Assembly (NCBI GenBank): GCA_959347315.1
Contig: OY365822.1
Span: forward strand, 10,938,996-11,002,995
Source of the DNA: Bimastos eiseni
Lineage: Eukaryota; Annelida; Clitellata; Crassiclitellata; Lumbricidae
Length of the DNA: 64,000 nt
Reading direction: 5' to 3'
In this document: piece after piece, positions 15,985 through 28,472 of the stretch
How the letters are laid out: each line of letters opens with the position of its first letter
Numbering within the stretch: position 1 is the first letter of the stretch
The notes under the pieces: model-generated
The model's input: only the letters and a program-made list of their open reading frames with translations
Told to the model about the DNA's origin: nothing
The model's database searches: none
Translations under genes and position numbers: made by a program

Positions 15985-18929
15985 TTAACTGGTATTATAT
16001 AATTTGCATCGAATAAAAGGTAACTTACCATTATCACAACATTCTACTTTGTCGACTGGTATAATATAATTTGCATCTAATAAAAGGTAACTTACCATCA
16101 TCACAACAATCCATTGCATTGACTGGTAAAATATATATTGCATCCAATAAAAGGTAACATACCATCATCACAACAATCCATTGCATTGACTGGTATAATA
16201 TAATTAGCATCCAATAAGAGGTAACTTACCCTTATTACATGAATCTATCCTGCTGACTGGTATAGTATAATTTGCATCTAATAAAAGGTAACTTACCATC
16301 ATCACAACAATCCATTGCGTTGACTGGTATAATATAGTTTGCATCCAACAAAAGGTAACTTACCATCATCACAACAATCCATTGTGTTGACTGGTATAAT
16401 ATAATTTGCATCCAATTGGAGGTGACTTACCCTAATTACATTAATCCATCGTGCTGACTGGTAAAATATAACTTGCATCTAATACAAGGTAACTTACCAT
16501 CATCACAACAATCCATTGTGTTGACTGGTATAATATAATTAGCATCAAATGAAAGGTAACTTACCATCATCACAAATAACCATTGTGTTCACTTGTATAA
16601 TATAATTTGCATCAAATTAAAGGTAACTTACCCTTATCACATTAATCCATCGTGCTGACTGGTATAATATAATTTGCATCTTATAAAAGGTAACTTGCCA
16701 TTATCACAACAATCCACTTTGTTGACTGGTATAATAAAATTCGCATCCAATCAGAAGTAACTTACCCTAATCACATTATACCATCGTGATGACAGGTATA
16801 ATATAATTTGCATCTAATTAAAGGTAACTTACCATCATCACAACAATACATTGCGTTGACTGGTATAATATAATTTGCGTCTAGTAAAAGGTAACTTACC
16901 ATCATCACAACAATCCATTGCATTGACTGGTATTATATAATTTGCTTTTAATTAAAGGTAAATCACCATCATCACAACAACCCATTGTGTTAACTGGTAC
17001 TACATAATTTGCATTTAATAAAAGGAAACTTACCATTATCACAACAATCCACTTTGTTGACTGGTATAATAAAAAATTCGCATCCAATCAGAAGTAACTT
17101 ATCCTAATCACATTATACCATCGTGCTGACAGGTATACTATAATTTGCATCTAATTAAAGGTAACTTACCATCATCACAAATATCCATTGTGTTGACTGG
17201 TATAATAAAATTTGCATCAAATCAAAGGTAACTTACCATCATCACAAATATCCATTGTGATGACTTGTATAATATAATTTGCATCAAATCAAAGCTAACA
17301 CCCCTATCACATTAATCCATCGTTCTGACTGGTATAATATAATTTGCATCTAAAAAAAGGAAAATTACCATCATCACAACAATCCATTGCATTGACTGGT
17401 ATAATATGATTTGCATCTAATTAAAGGTAACTTACCATCATCACAACAATACATTGCGTTGACTGGTATTATATAATTTGTGTCCAGTAAAAGGTAACTT
17501 ACCATCATCACAACAATCTATTGTGTTGACTGGTAGAATATAATTTGCATCAAATCAAAGGTAACTTACCATCATCACAAATATCCATTGTGATGACTTG
17601 TATAATATAATTTGCATCAAATCAAAGGTAACTTACCATCATCACCACAATCCATTGCATTGACTGGTATAATATAATTTGCTTCTAATTAAAGGTAAAT
17701 CACCATCATCACAACAACCCATTGTGTTAACTGGTATTATATAATTTGCATCTAATAAAAGGTAACTTACCATTATCACAACATTCTACTATGTCCACTG
17801 GTATAATATAATTTGCATCTAATTAAAGGTAGCTTACCATCATCACAACAATCCATTGCATTGTCTGGTTAAATGTAATTTGCTTCTAATCAAAGGTAAC
17901 TTACCCTTATCACAAAGTCCATTGTGTTAACTGGTACTATATAATTTGCATATAATAAAAGGAAACATACCATCATCACAACAATCCACGTTGTTGACTG
18001 GTAAAATAAAATATGCATCCAATCAGAAGTAACTTACCCTAATCACATTATACCATCGTGCTGACAGGTATAATATAATTTGCATCTAATTAAAGGTAAC
18101 TTACCATCATCACAACAATACATTGCGTTGACTGGTATTATATAATTTGTGTCCAGTAAAAGGTAACTTACCATCATCACAACAATCTATTGTGTTGACT
18201 GGTAGAATATAATTTGCATCAAATCAAAGGTAACTTACCATCATCACAAATATCCATTGTGTTGACTGGTATAATAAAATTTGCATCAAATCAAAGGTAA
18301 CTTACCATCATCACAAATATCCATTGTGATGACTTGTATAATATAATTTGCATCAAATCAAAGGTAACACCCCTATCACATTAATCCATCGTTCTGACTG
18401 GTATAATATGATTTGCATCAAATCAAAGGTAACTTACCATCATCAGAAATATCCATCGTGCTGACTGGTATAATATAATTTGGATCTAATCAAAGGTAAC
18501 TTACCATCATCACAAATATACAATGTGTTGACTTGTAGAATATAATTTGCATCAAATCAAAGGCAACTTACCCTTATCACATTAATCCATCATGCTCATT
18601 GAGATAATATAATTTGCATCTTATAAAAGGTAACTTACCATCATCACAACAATCCATTGCGTTGACTGGTATAATATAGTTTGCATCTAACAAAAGGTAA
18701 CTGACCATCATCAGAACAATCCATTGTGTTGACTGGTATAATATAATTTGCATCCAATTGGAGGTGACTTACCCTAATTACATTAATCCATCGTGCTGAC
18801 TGGTAAAATATAACTTGCATCTAATACAAGGTAACTTACCATCATCACAACAATCCATTGTGTTGACTGGTATAATATAATTAGCATCAAATCAAAGGTA
18901 ACTTAGCATCATCACAAATAACCATTGTG
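15985..18929. repeat. Satellite segment duplicated in tandem, copy 2 (2,945 bp)
   Basis: Near-identical to the segment just upstream at an offset of 2,945 bp. A partial third copy continues to about 19,226, where it diverges. The near-identity points to a recent unequal exchange or other amplification event, or to an assembly duplication. Confidence 0.85.
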
Positions 18930-19768
18930 TTAACTGGTATTATATAATTTGCATCGAATAAAAGGTAACTTACCATTATCACAACATTCTACTTTGTCGA
19001 CTGGTATAATATAATTTGCATCTAATAAAAGGTAACTTACCATCATCACAACAATCCATTGCATTGACTGGTAAAATATATATTGCATCCAATAAAAGGT
19101 AACATACCATCATCACAACAATCCATTGCATTGACTGGTATAATATAATTAGCATCCAATAAGAGGTAACTTACCCTTATTACATGAATCTATCCTGCTG
19201 ACTGGTATAGTATAATTTGCATCGAATAAAAGGTAACTTACCATCATCACAACAATTCATTGCGTTGACTGGTATAATATAGTTTGCATCTAACAAAAGG
19301 TAACTGACCATCATCACAACAATCCATTGTGTTGACTGGTAGAATATAATTTGCATCAAATCAAAGGTAACTTACCATCATCACAAATATCCATTGTGCT
19401 GACTGGTATAATAAAATTTGCATCAAATCAAAGGTAACTTACCATCATCACAAATATCCATTGTGTTGACTTGTATAATATAAATTGCATCAAATCAAAG
19501 GTATCTTACCCTTATCACATTAATCCATCATGCTCATTAAGATAATATAATTTGCATCTAATAAAAGGTAAATTACCATCATCACAACAATCCATTGCAT
19601 TGACTGGTATAATATAATTTGTGTCTAATAAAAGGTAACTTACCATTATCACAACAATCTACTTTGTCGACTGGTATAATATAATTTGCAACTAATCAAA
19701 GGTAACTTACCTTAGTCACAATAATCCCTTGAGTTGACTTGTATTATATAATTTGCATCTAATCAAAG

Positions 19769-20194
19769 GTAACTTACTCTGATCAGAACAATCCATTGTG
19801 TTGACTGGTATAATCTAATTTGCATCCAATCTGAATCTAAACAACAGGTAACTTACCCTGATCACAAGAAACCACTGTGTTAGTTGGTATAATCTAATTT
19901 GCATCTAATCAATGGTAACTTACCCACATCACAAAAATGCATTGAGTTGACTAGTATAATATAATTTGCATCTAATCAAAGGTAACTTACTCTGATCAGA
20001 ACAATCCATTGTGTTGACTGGTATAATCTAATTTGCATCCAATCTGAATCTAAACAACAGGTAACTTACCCTGATCACAAGAAACCACTGTGTTAATTGG
20101 TATAATCTAATTTGCATCTAATCAATGGTAACTTACCCACATCACAATAATGCATTGAGTTGACTAGTATAATATAATTTGCATCGATAGAAAG
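19769..20194. repeat. Transitional 213-bp trimer repeat, two copies
   Basis: Two 213-bp copies at 19,769 and 19,982, each made of three monomers. One monomer already carries the extra 'ctgaatctaa' segment that defines the long monomers downstream. From 20,195 to 20,640 the units are more diverged and no clear higher order is seen. This is the junction zone between the two array types. Confidence 0.75.
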
Positions 20195-20639
20195 GTAACT
20201 TAATCCTCATCAAAATAATCCACTGTTTTGGCTGGATTAATACAAGTTGTGACTAATCAAAGGTAGCTTAGCCTCATCACAATAATCCATTGTGATGATT
20301 GGTATGATATAATTTGCATCAAAGCAAAGATAACTTACTCCTCACAAAAATGCATTGTATTGACTGGTATAATCTAACTTGTATCTAATCTGAATCTAAA
20401 CAAAAGGTAACTTACCCTCATCACAATAACCCATTTTGTTTACTGGTATAATATAATTTCCATCGAATCATAGGTAACACACCCTCATCACAATAATCCA
20501 TTGTGTTGAATAGTATAACTAAATTTGCATCTAATTCAAAAGTAACCTGCCCACATCACAATAGTCCATTCGGTTGACTGGTAATCTAATTTGTACCTAA
20601 TCAAAGGTAACTTACCCACATCACAATAATTCATTTGGT

Positions 20640-23600
20640 TGACTGGTATAATCTAATATGTATCTAATCTGAATCTAAACAAAACATAACTTATACGCAT
20701 CACAAGAAACCATTGTGTTGACTGGTATAATCTAATTTGCATCTAATCTGAATCTAATCAAAGGTAGCTTACCCACATCACAATAATTCATTTGGTTGAC
20801 TGGTATAATCTAATTTGTATCCAATCTGAATCTAAACAAAACATAACTTACTCGCATCACAAGAAACCATTGTGTTGACTGGTATAATCTAATTTGCATC
20901 TAATCTGAATCTAATCAAAGGTAGCTTACCCACATCACAATAATTCATTTGGTTGACTGGTATAATCTAATTTGGATCTAATCTGAATCTAAACAAAACA
21001 TAACTTACTCGCATCACAAGAAAACATTGTGTTGACTGGTATAATCTAATTTGCACCTAATCTGAATCTAATCAAAGGTAGCTTACCCACATCACAATAA
21101 TTCATTTGGTTGACTGGTATAATCTAATTTGTATCTAATCTGAATCTAAACAAAACATAACTTATACGCATCACAAGAAACCATTGTGTTGACTGGTATA
21201 ATCTAATTTGCATCTAATCTGAATCTAATCAAAGGTAGCTTACCCACATCACAATAATTCATTTGGTTGACTGGTATAATCTAATTTGGATCTAATCTGA
21301 ATCTAAACAAAACATAACTTACTCACATCACAAGAAACCATTGTGTTGACTGGTATAATCTAATTTGCATCTAATCTGAATCTAATCAAAGGTAGCTTAC
21401 CCACATCACAATAATTCATTTGTTTGACTGGTATAATCTAATTTGTATCTAATCTGAATCTAGACAAAACATAACTTACTCGCATCACAAGAAACCATTG
21501 TGTTGACTGGTATAATCTAATTTGCATCTAATCTGAATCTAATCAAAGGTAGCTTACCCACATCACAATAATTCATTTGGTTGACTGGTATAATCTAATT
21601 TGTATTTAATCTGAATCTAAACAAAACATAACTTATACGCATCACAAGAAACCATTGTGTTGACTGGTATAATCTAATTTGCATCTAATCTGAATCTAAT
21701 CAAAGGTAGCTTACCCACATCACAATAATTCATTTGGTTGACTGGTATAATCTAATTTGTATCCAATCTGAATCTAAACAAAACATAACTTACTCGCATC
21801 ACAAGAAACCATTGTGTTGACTGGTATAATCTAATTTGCATCTAATCTGAATCTAATCAAAGGTAGCTTACCCACATCACAATAATTCATTTGGTTGACT
21901 GGTATAATCTAATTTGTATCTAATCTGAATCTAAACAAAACATAACTTATACGCATCACAAGAAACCATTGTGTTGACTGGTATAATCTAATTTGCATCT
22001 AATCTGAATCTAATCAAAGGTAGCTTACCCACATCACAATAATTCATTTGGTTGACTGGTATAATCTAATTTGTATCCAATCTGAATCTAAACAAAACAT
22101 AACTTACTCGCATCACAAGAAACCATTGTGTTGACTGGTATAATCTAATTTGCACCTAATCTGAATCTAATCAAAGGTAGCTTACCCACATCATAATAAT
22201 TCATTTGGTTGACTGGTATAATCTAATTTGTATCTAATCTGAATCTAAACAAAACATAACTTACTCGCATCACAAGAAACCATTGTGTTGACTGGTATAA
22301 TCTAATTTGCATCTAATCTGAATCTAATCAAAGGTAGCTTACCCACATCACAATAATTCATTTGGTTGACTGGTATAATCTAATTTGTATCTAATCTGAA
22401 TCTAAACAAAACATAACTTACTCGCATCACAAGAAACCATTGTGTTGACTGGTATAATATAATTTGCACCTAATCTGAATCTAATCAAAGGTAGCTTACC
22501 CACATCACAATAATTCATTTGGTTGACTGGTATAATCTAATTTGTATCTAATCTGAATCTAGACAAAACATAACTTACTCGCCTCACAAGAAACCATTGT
22601 GTTGACTGGTATAATCTAATTTGCATCTAATCTGAATCTAATCAAAGGTAGCTTACCCACATCACAATAATTCATTTGGTTGACTGGTATAATCTAATTT
22701 GTATCTAATCTGAATCTAAACAAAACATACCTTATACGCATCACAAGAAACCATTGTGTTGACTGGTATAATCTAATTTGTATCTAATCTGAATCTAAAC
22801 AAAACATAACTTATACGCATCACAAGAAACCATTGTGTTGACTGGTATAATCTAATTTGCATCTAATCTGAATCTAATCAAAGGTAGCTTACCCACATCA
22901 CAATAATTCATTTGGTTGACTGGTATAATCTAATTTGTATCCAATCTGAATCTAAACAAAACATAACTTACTCGCATCACAAGAAACCATTGTGTTGACT
23001 GGTATAATCTAATTTGCACCTAATCTGAATCTAATCAAAGGTAGCTTACCCACATCATAATAATTCATTTGGTTGACTGGTATAATCTAATTTGTATCTA
23101 ATCTGAATCTAAACAAAACATAACTTACTCGCATCACAAGAAACCATTGTGTTGACTGGTATAATCTAATTTGCATCTAATCTGAATCTAATCAAAGGTA
23201 GCTTACCCACATCACAATAATTCATTTGGTTGACTGGTATAATCTAATTTGTATCTAATCTGAATCTAGACAAAACATAACTTACTCGCATCACAAGAAA
23301 CCATTGTGTTGACTGGTATAATCTAATTTGCATCTAATCTGAATCTAATCAAAGGTAGCTTACCCACATCACAATAATTCATTTGGTTGACTGGTATAAT
23401 CTAATTTGTATCTAATCTGAATCTAAACAAAACATAACTTATACGCATCACAAGAAACCATTGTGTTGACTGGTATAATCTAATTTGCATCTAATCTGAA
23501 TCTAATCAAAGGTAGCTTACCCACATCATAATAATTCATTTGGTTGACTGGTATAATCTAATTTGTATCTAATCTGAATCTAAACAAAACATAACTTACT

Positions 23601-26213
23601 CGCATCACAAGAAACCATTGTGTTGACTGGTATAATCTAATTTGCACCTAATCTGAATCTAATCAAAGGTAGCTTACCCACATCATAATAATTCATTTGG
23701 TTGACTGGTATAATCTAATTTGTATCCAATCTGAATCTAAACAAAACATAACTTACTCGCATCACAAGAAACCATTGTGTTGACTGGTATAATCTAATTT
23801 GTATCTAATCTGAATCTAAACAAAACATAACTTATACGCATCACAAGAAACCATTGTGTTGACTGGTATAATCTAATTTGCATCTAATCTGAATCTAATC
23901 AAAGGTAGCTTACCCACATCACAATAATTCATTTGGTTGACTGGTATAATCTAATTTGGATCTAATCTGAATCTAAACAAAACATAACTTACTCGCATCA
24001 CAAGAAACCATTGTGTTGACTGGTATAATCTAATTTGCATCTAATCTGAATCTAATCAAAGGTAGCTTACCCACATCACAATAATTCATTTGGTTGACTG
24101 GTATAATCTAATTTGGATCTAATCTGAATCTAAACAAAACATAACTTACTCGCATCACAAGAAACCATTGTGTTGACTGGTATAATCTAATTTGCATCCA
24201 ATCTGAATCTAAACAACAGGTAACTTACCCTGATCATAATAATTCATTTGGTTGACTGGTATAATCTAATTTGTATCTAATCTGAATCTAAACAAAACAT
24301 AACTTACTCGCATCACAAGAAAACATTGTGTTGACTGGTATAATCTAATTTGCATCTAATCTGAATCTAATCAAAGGTAGCTTACCCACATCACAATAAT
24401 TCATTTGGTTGACTGGTATAATCTAATTTGTATCTAATCTGAATCTAAACAAAACATAACTTACTCGCATCACAAGAAACCATTGTGTTGACTGGTATAA
24501 TCTAATTTGCATCTAATCTGAATCTAATCAAAGGTAGCTTACCCACATCACAATAATTCATTTGGTTGACTGGTATAATCTAATTTGTATCTAATCTGAA
24601 TCTAAACAAAACATAACTTACTCGCATCACAAGAAACCATTGTGTTGACTGGTATAATCTAATTTGCATCTAATCTGAATCTAATCAAAGGTAGCTTACC
24701 CACATCATAATAATTCATTTGGCTGACTGGTATAATCTAATTTGTATCTAATCTGAATCTAAACAAAACATAACTTACTCGCATCACAAGAAACCATTGT
24801 GTTGACTGGTATAATCTAATTTGCATCTAATCTGAATCTAATCAAAGGTAGCTTACCCACATCACAATAATTCATTTGGTTGACTGGTATAATCTAATTT
24901 GTATCTAATCTGAATCTAGACAAAACATAACTTACTCGCATCACAAGAAACCATTGTGTTGACTGGTATAATCTAATTTGCATCTAATCTGAATCTAATC
25001 AAAGGTAGCTTACCCACATCACAATAATTCATTTGGTTGACTGGTATAATCTAATTTGTATCTAATCTGAATCTAAACAAAACATAACTTATACGCATCA
25101 CAAGAAACCATTGTGTTGACTGGTATAATCTAATTTGCATCTAATCTGAATCTAATCAAAGGTAGCTTACCCACATCACAATAATTCATTTGGTTGACTG
25201 GTATAATCTAATTTGGATCTAATCTGAATCGAAACAAAACATAACTTACTCGCATCACAAGAAACCATTGTGTTGACTGGTATAATCTAATTTGCATCTA
25301 ATCTGAATCTAATCAAAGGTAGCTTACCCACATCACAATAATTCATTTGGTTGACTGGTATAATCTAATTTGTATCTAATCTGAATCTAAACAAAACATA
25401 ACTTATACGCATCACAAGAAACCATTGTGTTGACTGGTATAATCTAATTTGTATCTAATCTGAATCTAATCAAAGGTAGCTTACCCACATCACAATAATT
25501 CATTTGGTTGACTGGTATAATCTAATTTGTATCCAATCTGAATCTAAACAAAACATAACTTACTCACATCACAAGAAACCATTGTGTTGACTGGTATAAT
25601 CTAATTTGCATCTAATCTGAATCTAATCAAAGGTAGCTTACCCACATCATAATAATTCATTTGGTTGACTGGTATAATCTAATTTGTATCTAATCTGAAT
25701 CTAAACAAAACATAACTTACTCGCATCACAAGAAACCATTGTGTTGACTGGTATAATCTAATTTGCATCTAATCTGAATCTAATCAAAGGTAGCTTACCC
25801 ACATCACAATAATTCATTTGGTTGACTGGTATAATCTAATTTGTATCTAATCTGAATCTAGACAAAACATAACTTACTCGCATCACAAGAAACCATTGTG
25901 TTGACTGGTATAATCTAATTTGCATCTAATCTGAATCTAATCAAAGGTAGCTTACCCACATCACAATAATTCATTTGGTTGACTGGTATAATCTAATTTG
26001 TATCTAATCTGAATCTAAACAAAACATAACTTATACGCATCACAAGAAACCATTGTGTTGACTGGTATAATCTAATTTGCACCTAATCTGAATCTAATCA
26101 AAGGTAGCTTACCCACATCACAATAATTCATTTGGTTGACTGGTATAATCTAATTTGTATCTAATCTGAATCTAAACAAAACATAACTTACTCGCATCAC
26201 AAGAAACCATTGT
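20640..26213. repeat. 157-bp dimeric higher-order satellite array
   Basis: About 35 copies of a 157-bp unit (for example 'atcaaaggtagctt' at 21,071 and 21,228). It is a dimer of a ~78-bp monomer A (AATCAAAGGTAGCTTACCCAC, ATTCATTTGG) and a ~79-bp monomer B (AACAAAACATAACTTAC, CGCATCACAAGAAACC). Both derive from the 67-bp unit by an ~11-bp insertion that doubles 'atctaat' into 'atctaatctgaatctaat'. Monomer A keeps the GGTA/TACC arms of the palindrome and B has lost them. Irregularities mark unequal exchange: B-B pairs near 22,700-22,850 and 23,760-23,870, and a chimeric unit near 24,190-24,250 carrying trimer-type sequence. Confidence 0.95.
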
Positions 26214-26663
26214 TTCCACCAGTAATATAATTTGCAACTAATTAAAAGTAACTTAACCCTTCAGAGGAATCTAGCTGGACAGGAAAACAAATTCCCAGAA
26301 GACATGCAATCAAAATCTCAATTACCTTTGTTAACAAAGAATCAATTAGAGGCTCAATTAATTAGACAGCAGACTAAATAGTCAATTACACAGGTAAACA
26401 GAGTAAGTTTCACACTGTGTGGTAACAAGGATCATTAGCACTGTCCTCCTCCGTTCTCCAGACTTGGGACTGGCACTGCCAGAGTGTGAACAGAAGTTTG
26501 GATGTTGAAAGAAATTCTTCCTAAATTATAGGCCTATGATGAAAATAATGCTGCCTGATTATTAACAAAGACAAACACAACTGAAAAGTTCCAGATGTAG
26601 TTAGACGGTCAATCGATCAGCAACCAGTCATCAAACAGTAGCTCAAAAACACATAATCTACCC
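26214..26663. other. Satellite edge and flanking non-coding DNA
   Basis: The array ends abruptly at 'ccattgt'. One diverged unit ('taatataatttgcaactaattaaaag') follows to about 26,262, then unique AT-rich sequence with a dispersed-repeat copy at 26,410-26,490. No gene is seen. Confidence 0.7.
26410..26490 (+). repeat. Dispersed repeat, copy A
   Basis: About 80 bp with the core 'cttgggactggca', matching 34,849-34,930 at roughly 75% by eye across the whole length, starting from 'acactgtgt'. The family is unknown to me. Confidence 0.55.
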
Positions 26664-26671
26664 GTGACTCA

Positions 26672-26797
26672 TCTTGACATCAATCAGTTAGCTCATCGTC
26701 AGTTCAATCGATCAATCAATCAAAAGCATACAATCTTTGTGACCTTTCTTGACGTCAATCAATTAGTTCATCATCAGTTCAATCGATCAATCAATCA
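26672..26797 (+). repeat. 76-bp tandem duplication
   Basis: The 50-bp segment from 26,672 ('cttgacatcaatcag' to 'gatcaatcaatca') recurs at 26,748-26,797 with few changes. It gives an apparent protein repeat in an open frame upstream of the LINE, which I do not regard as coding. Confidence 0.7.
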
Positions 26798-26837
26798 GGC
26801 AATGATCGAATGGAACGAACCTGTGGCAGATGTCGTC

Positions 26838-26907
26838 ATGGTTCCCTGTTCGAGCCTCTTCCTCTTCATGGCATTGTTGAGCGCCTCTTCCTTGGTTGCA
26901 TCGTATG
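26838..26907 (+). other. Possible signal-peptide-encoding first exon
   Basis: An ATG at 26,838 opens a frame starting MVPCSSLFLFMALLSASS, a hydrophobic signal-peptide-like stretch of about 20 residues. It is followed by a possible splice donor (TATG/GTCAGT at 26,907/26,908). The frame also runs on into the LINE fragment, probably by chance. No downstream exon was identified, so this stays a weak candidate. Confidence 0.15.
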
Positions 26908-26936
26908 GTCAGTTGGTCGGTCAGAGGTCCAGCCAG

Positions 26937-27725
26937 AATGTAGACATCATCGAACTTATTGATCTGTTAAATCACGAATTAGCCAGTATAACTAATTGGT
27001 TCACTGTGAATAAACTGTCTCTTAACGTTGCAAAAACGAATTATATTTTATTTGCATCTCATCGTAAAACCTTTCCAGAAATCAATAAGCCTCTTATGTT
27101 AAATAACATTCCCATACCTAAAGTTACTTCTACTAAGTTCCTTGGTGTTTTCGTTGACCAATCACTTACGTGGAAAACTCATATTGATAGCATTGCAGCT
27201 AAACTAGCAAAAAACATCGGAATTTTATCTCGTATTGCGTATCTCTTGCCTTTAACTCTCCGCATCAGCCTTTACTACTCCCTTGTTCATCCTTTTCTAA
27301 CTTATTGTAATATGATCTGGGCATCTAACTATCACTCCAGCCTTAAAAGACTCCACATGCTTCAACGTAGGGCCTTTCGCGTTATTCGTCGTAACTTAGA
27401 CAGTTCTTCATTGGGCCTGTGCTCTCAAATACTTAAACTTGAACAGATAACTGTGCTCCAACTTAATGAATTTATGTACAAGTATTTAAATAATTTATTG
27501 CCATCATGCTTCGAAACCTTTTTCTCTCCTGTGCTCCAACTTAATCCCTATGGCATTCGTAACGCTGATAACTTTAGACCATGCCACTATCGAACTAATA
27601 CCCGCATGTTCTCGTTAAGTGTTTCTGGACCTCAGGCGTGGAATAAATTGCCATCGAGTCTATGCCAGTCAACCACCATCTCTCAGTTTAAAAATAAACT
27701 TAAAGAATACCTGCTAAAATTATAA
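26937..27725 (+). pseudogene. Reverse transcriptase C-terminal fragment of a LINE
   Basis: About 262 codons are open. Recognisable blocks in order: WFTVNKLSLNVAKTNYILF (RT block after the active site), TKFLGVFVDQSLTWKTHI (thumb region), the HPFLTYCNMIWASNY block, then the carboxy-terminal GPQAWNKLPSSL and FKNKLKEYLL motifs of jockey/CR1/L2-group elements. The endonuclease domain and the metal-binding Asp box are missing, so the product would be inactive. The open frame extends upstream to about 26,664 through unrelated sequence. It has no internal stop or frameshift, so the insertion may be fairly young. The same GPxxWN motif recurs in the fragment at 43,790-44,025. Confidence 0.85.
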
Positions 27726-28036
27726 TTTATTGAATTACTTGTCTAGATTAAAGTTATGCTTCCTAGTTTTATGCCTTAACAGTCTTAATACCTCTGTTTT
27801 ATAATGTTACATGTTAGTTAAGTAATTAATTTTCTTGTTCATTGTCTTGAATTTACTTGCATAACCGTGCTATTACTAATTTTGTAATGGGTTTGTTTCT
27901 GCTAGCGGGACCTCGGGACCTTTAGGGTTCCTCTTTTTGTGCTCTGTCAACCTTTCTGTGCTGTTTGACCTTAATATTATGTTTGCATAATTGGTTGTTC
28001 AGTAGCCATTAAAATTTTTGGGTATGGTTATGGTTA
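26937..28036 (+). mobile_element. 5'-truncated non-LTR retrotransposon (CR1/L2/jockey-like)
   Basis: The element keeps only the C-terminal part of the ORF2 reverse transcriptase and a ~310-bp 3' region. That region ends in a short tandem tail (GGTATGGTTATGGTTA) at about 28,036, the kind of 3' end seen in CR1/L2-type LINEs that lack poly(A). The 5' break lies just downstream of where the catalytic YADD box would be. 5' truncation is typical of target-primed reverse transcription. I saw no obvious target site duplication. Confidence 0.8.
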
Positions 28037-28079
28037 AACTTGGTACAGAGGACAACAGGAGTCCTTGAGAAGAAAGATT

Positions 28080-28200
28080 CGACCTGTCAGACACAGTGAC
28101 CCATCTAATTAGTAATCGTAATCTGCAATTCTAAGGCAAAGCGTAGGGCACCAACTTATTCACGAGCATCGCATTGAATCAAAGCAGCTGTCCGAGCCTA
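28080..28200 (+). repeat. SINE-like dispersed repeat, copy 1
   Basis: Carries the core 'ccaacttattcacgagc', shared with copies near 31,585, 38,755, 57,390 and 63,550. The upstream part ('acagtgac', 'taatcgtaatctgcaa') also matches the 31,500 copy. All five copies lie on the + strand. Confidence 0.6.
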
Positions 28201-28253
28201 GAGAGACAGATTAATTCTACCTAAACCAGAATCTAATAAACTTTTGGCTGGTA

Positions 28254-28472
28254 AAACCGGAGAAGGTAGGCAGCGCCACAAATTTTACCAAACTTTGCCA
28301 GATAAAATTTAAGACCATTGTTTTGTATTAAAACGCAACCACTCAAAACTGGCGCAGACGATCCGCCGATTTATTACAAATTTTTTTAAAGTTACTACCT
28401 CAACGGTCATATTTACATGTATCATCTGGTGAAGTTTGGAAAGATTTGCGGCGCGCCCACCATCTCCGGTTT
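28254..28472. mobile_element. MITE with ~60-bp terminal inverted repeats
   Basis: The left end starts AAACCGGAGAAGGTAGGC and the right end, read on the minus strand, starts AAACCGGAGATGGTGGGC. The match continues inward through CCAAACTT and CCAGAT, about 60 bp in all. The element is ~219 bp and has no coding capacity. I could not define a target duplication, so the superfamily is open. Confidence 0.7.

Larger units (their letters stand above)
1..19760. repeat. AT-rich satellite array, ~67-bp monomer
   Basis: Hundreds of tandem units of about 67 bp (spacing 64-67 where I counted). The unit runs: ATTTGCAT, a variable AT stretch, GGTAACTTACC, ATCATCACAACAATCCATTG, then TGACTGGTATAATATA. Two sequence classes alternate irregularly: one reads 'catcatcacaacaatcc', the other 'cctaatcacattataccatc'. 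Most units keep the octamer ATTTGCAT and the near-palindrome GGTAA-C-TTACC. The array starts before base 1, so its full size is unknown. Short open frames of 60-82 codons occur only because the repeats lack stops in some frames. No gene or inserted element was seen inside. Probably pericentromeric, centromeric or other heterochromatic satellite (inference). Confidence 0.97.

Noticed and set aside
1364..17087. Minus-strand frames of 60-82 codons (for example 9,134-9,382) with shared 'LLLDANYIVPVN' type peptides
   Set aside because: They are translations of 67-bp satellite units. The frame rotates with each monomer and there is no start context or conserved product.
1..26213. TTGACT...TATAAT words that resemble bacterial -35/-10 boxes
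   Set aside because: The spacing is wrong, they occur in every monomer, and the DNA is eukaryotic.
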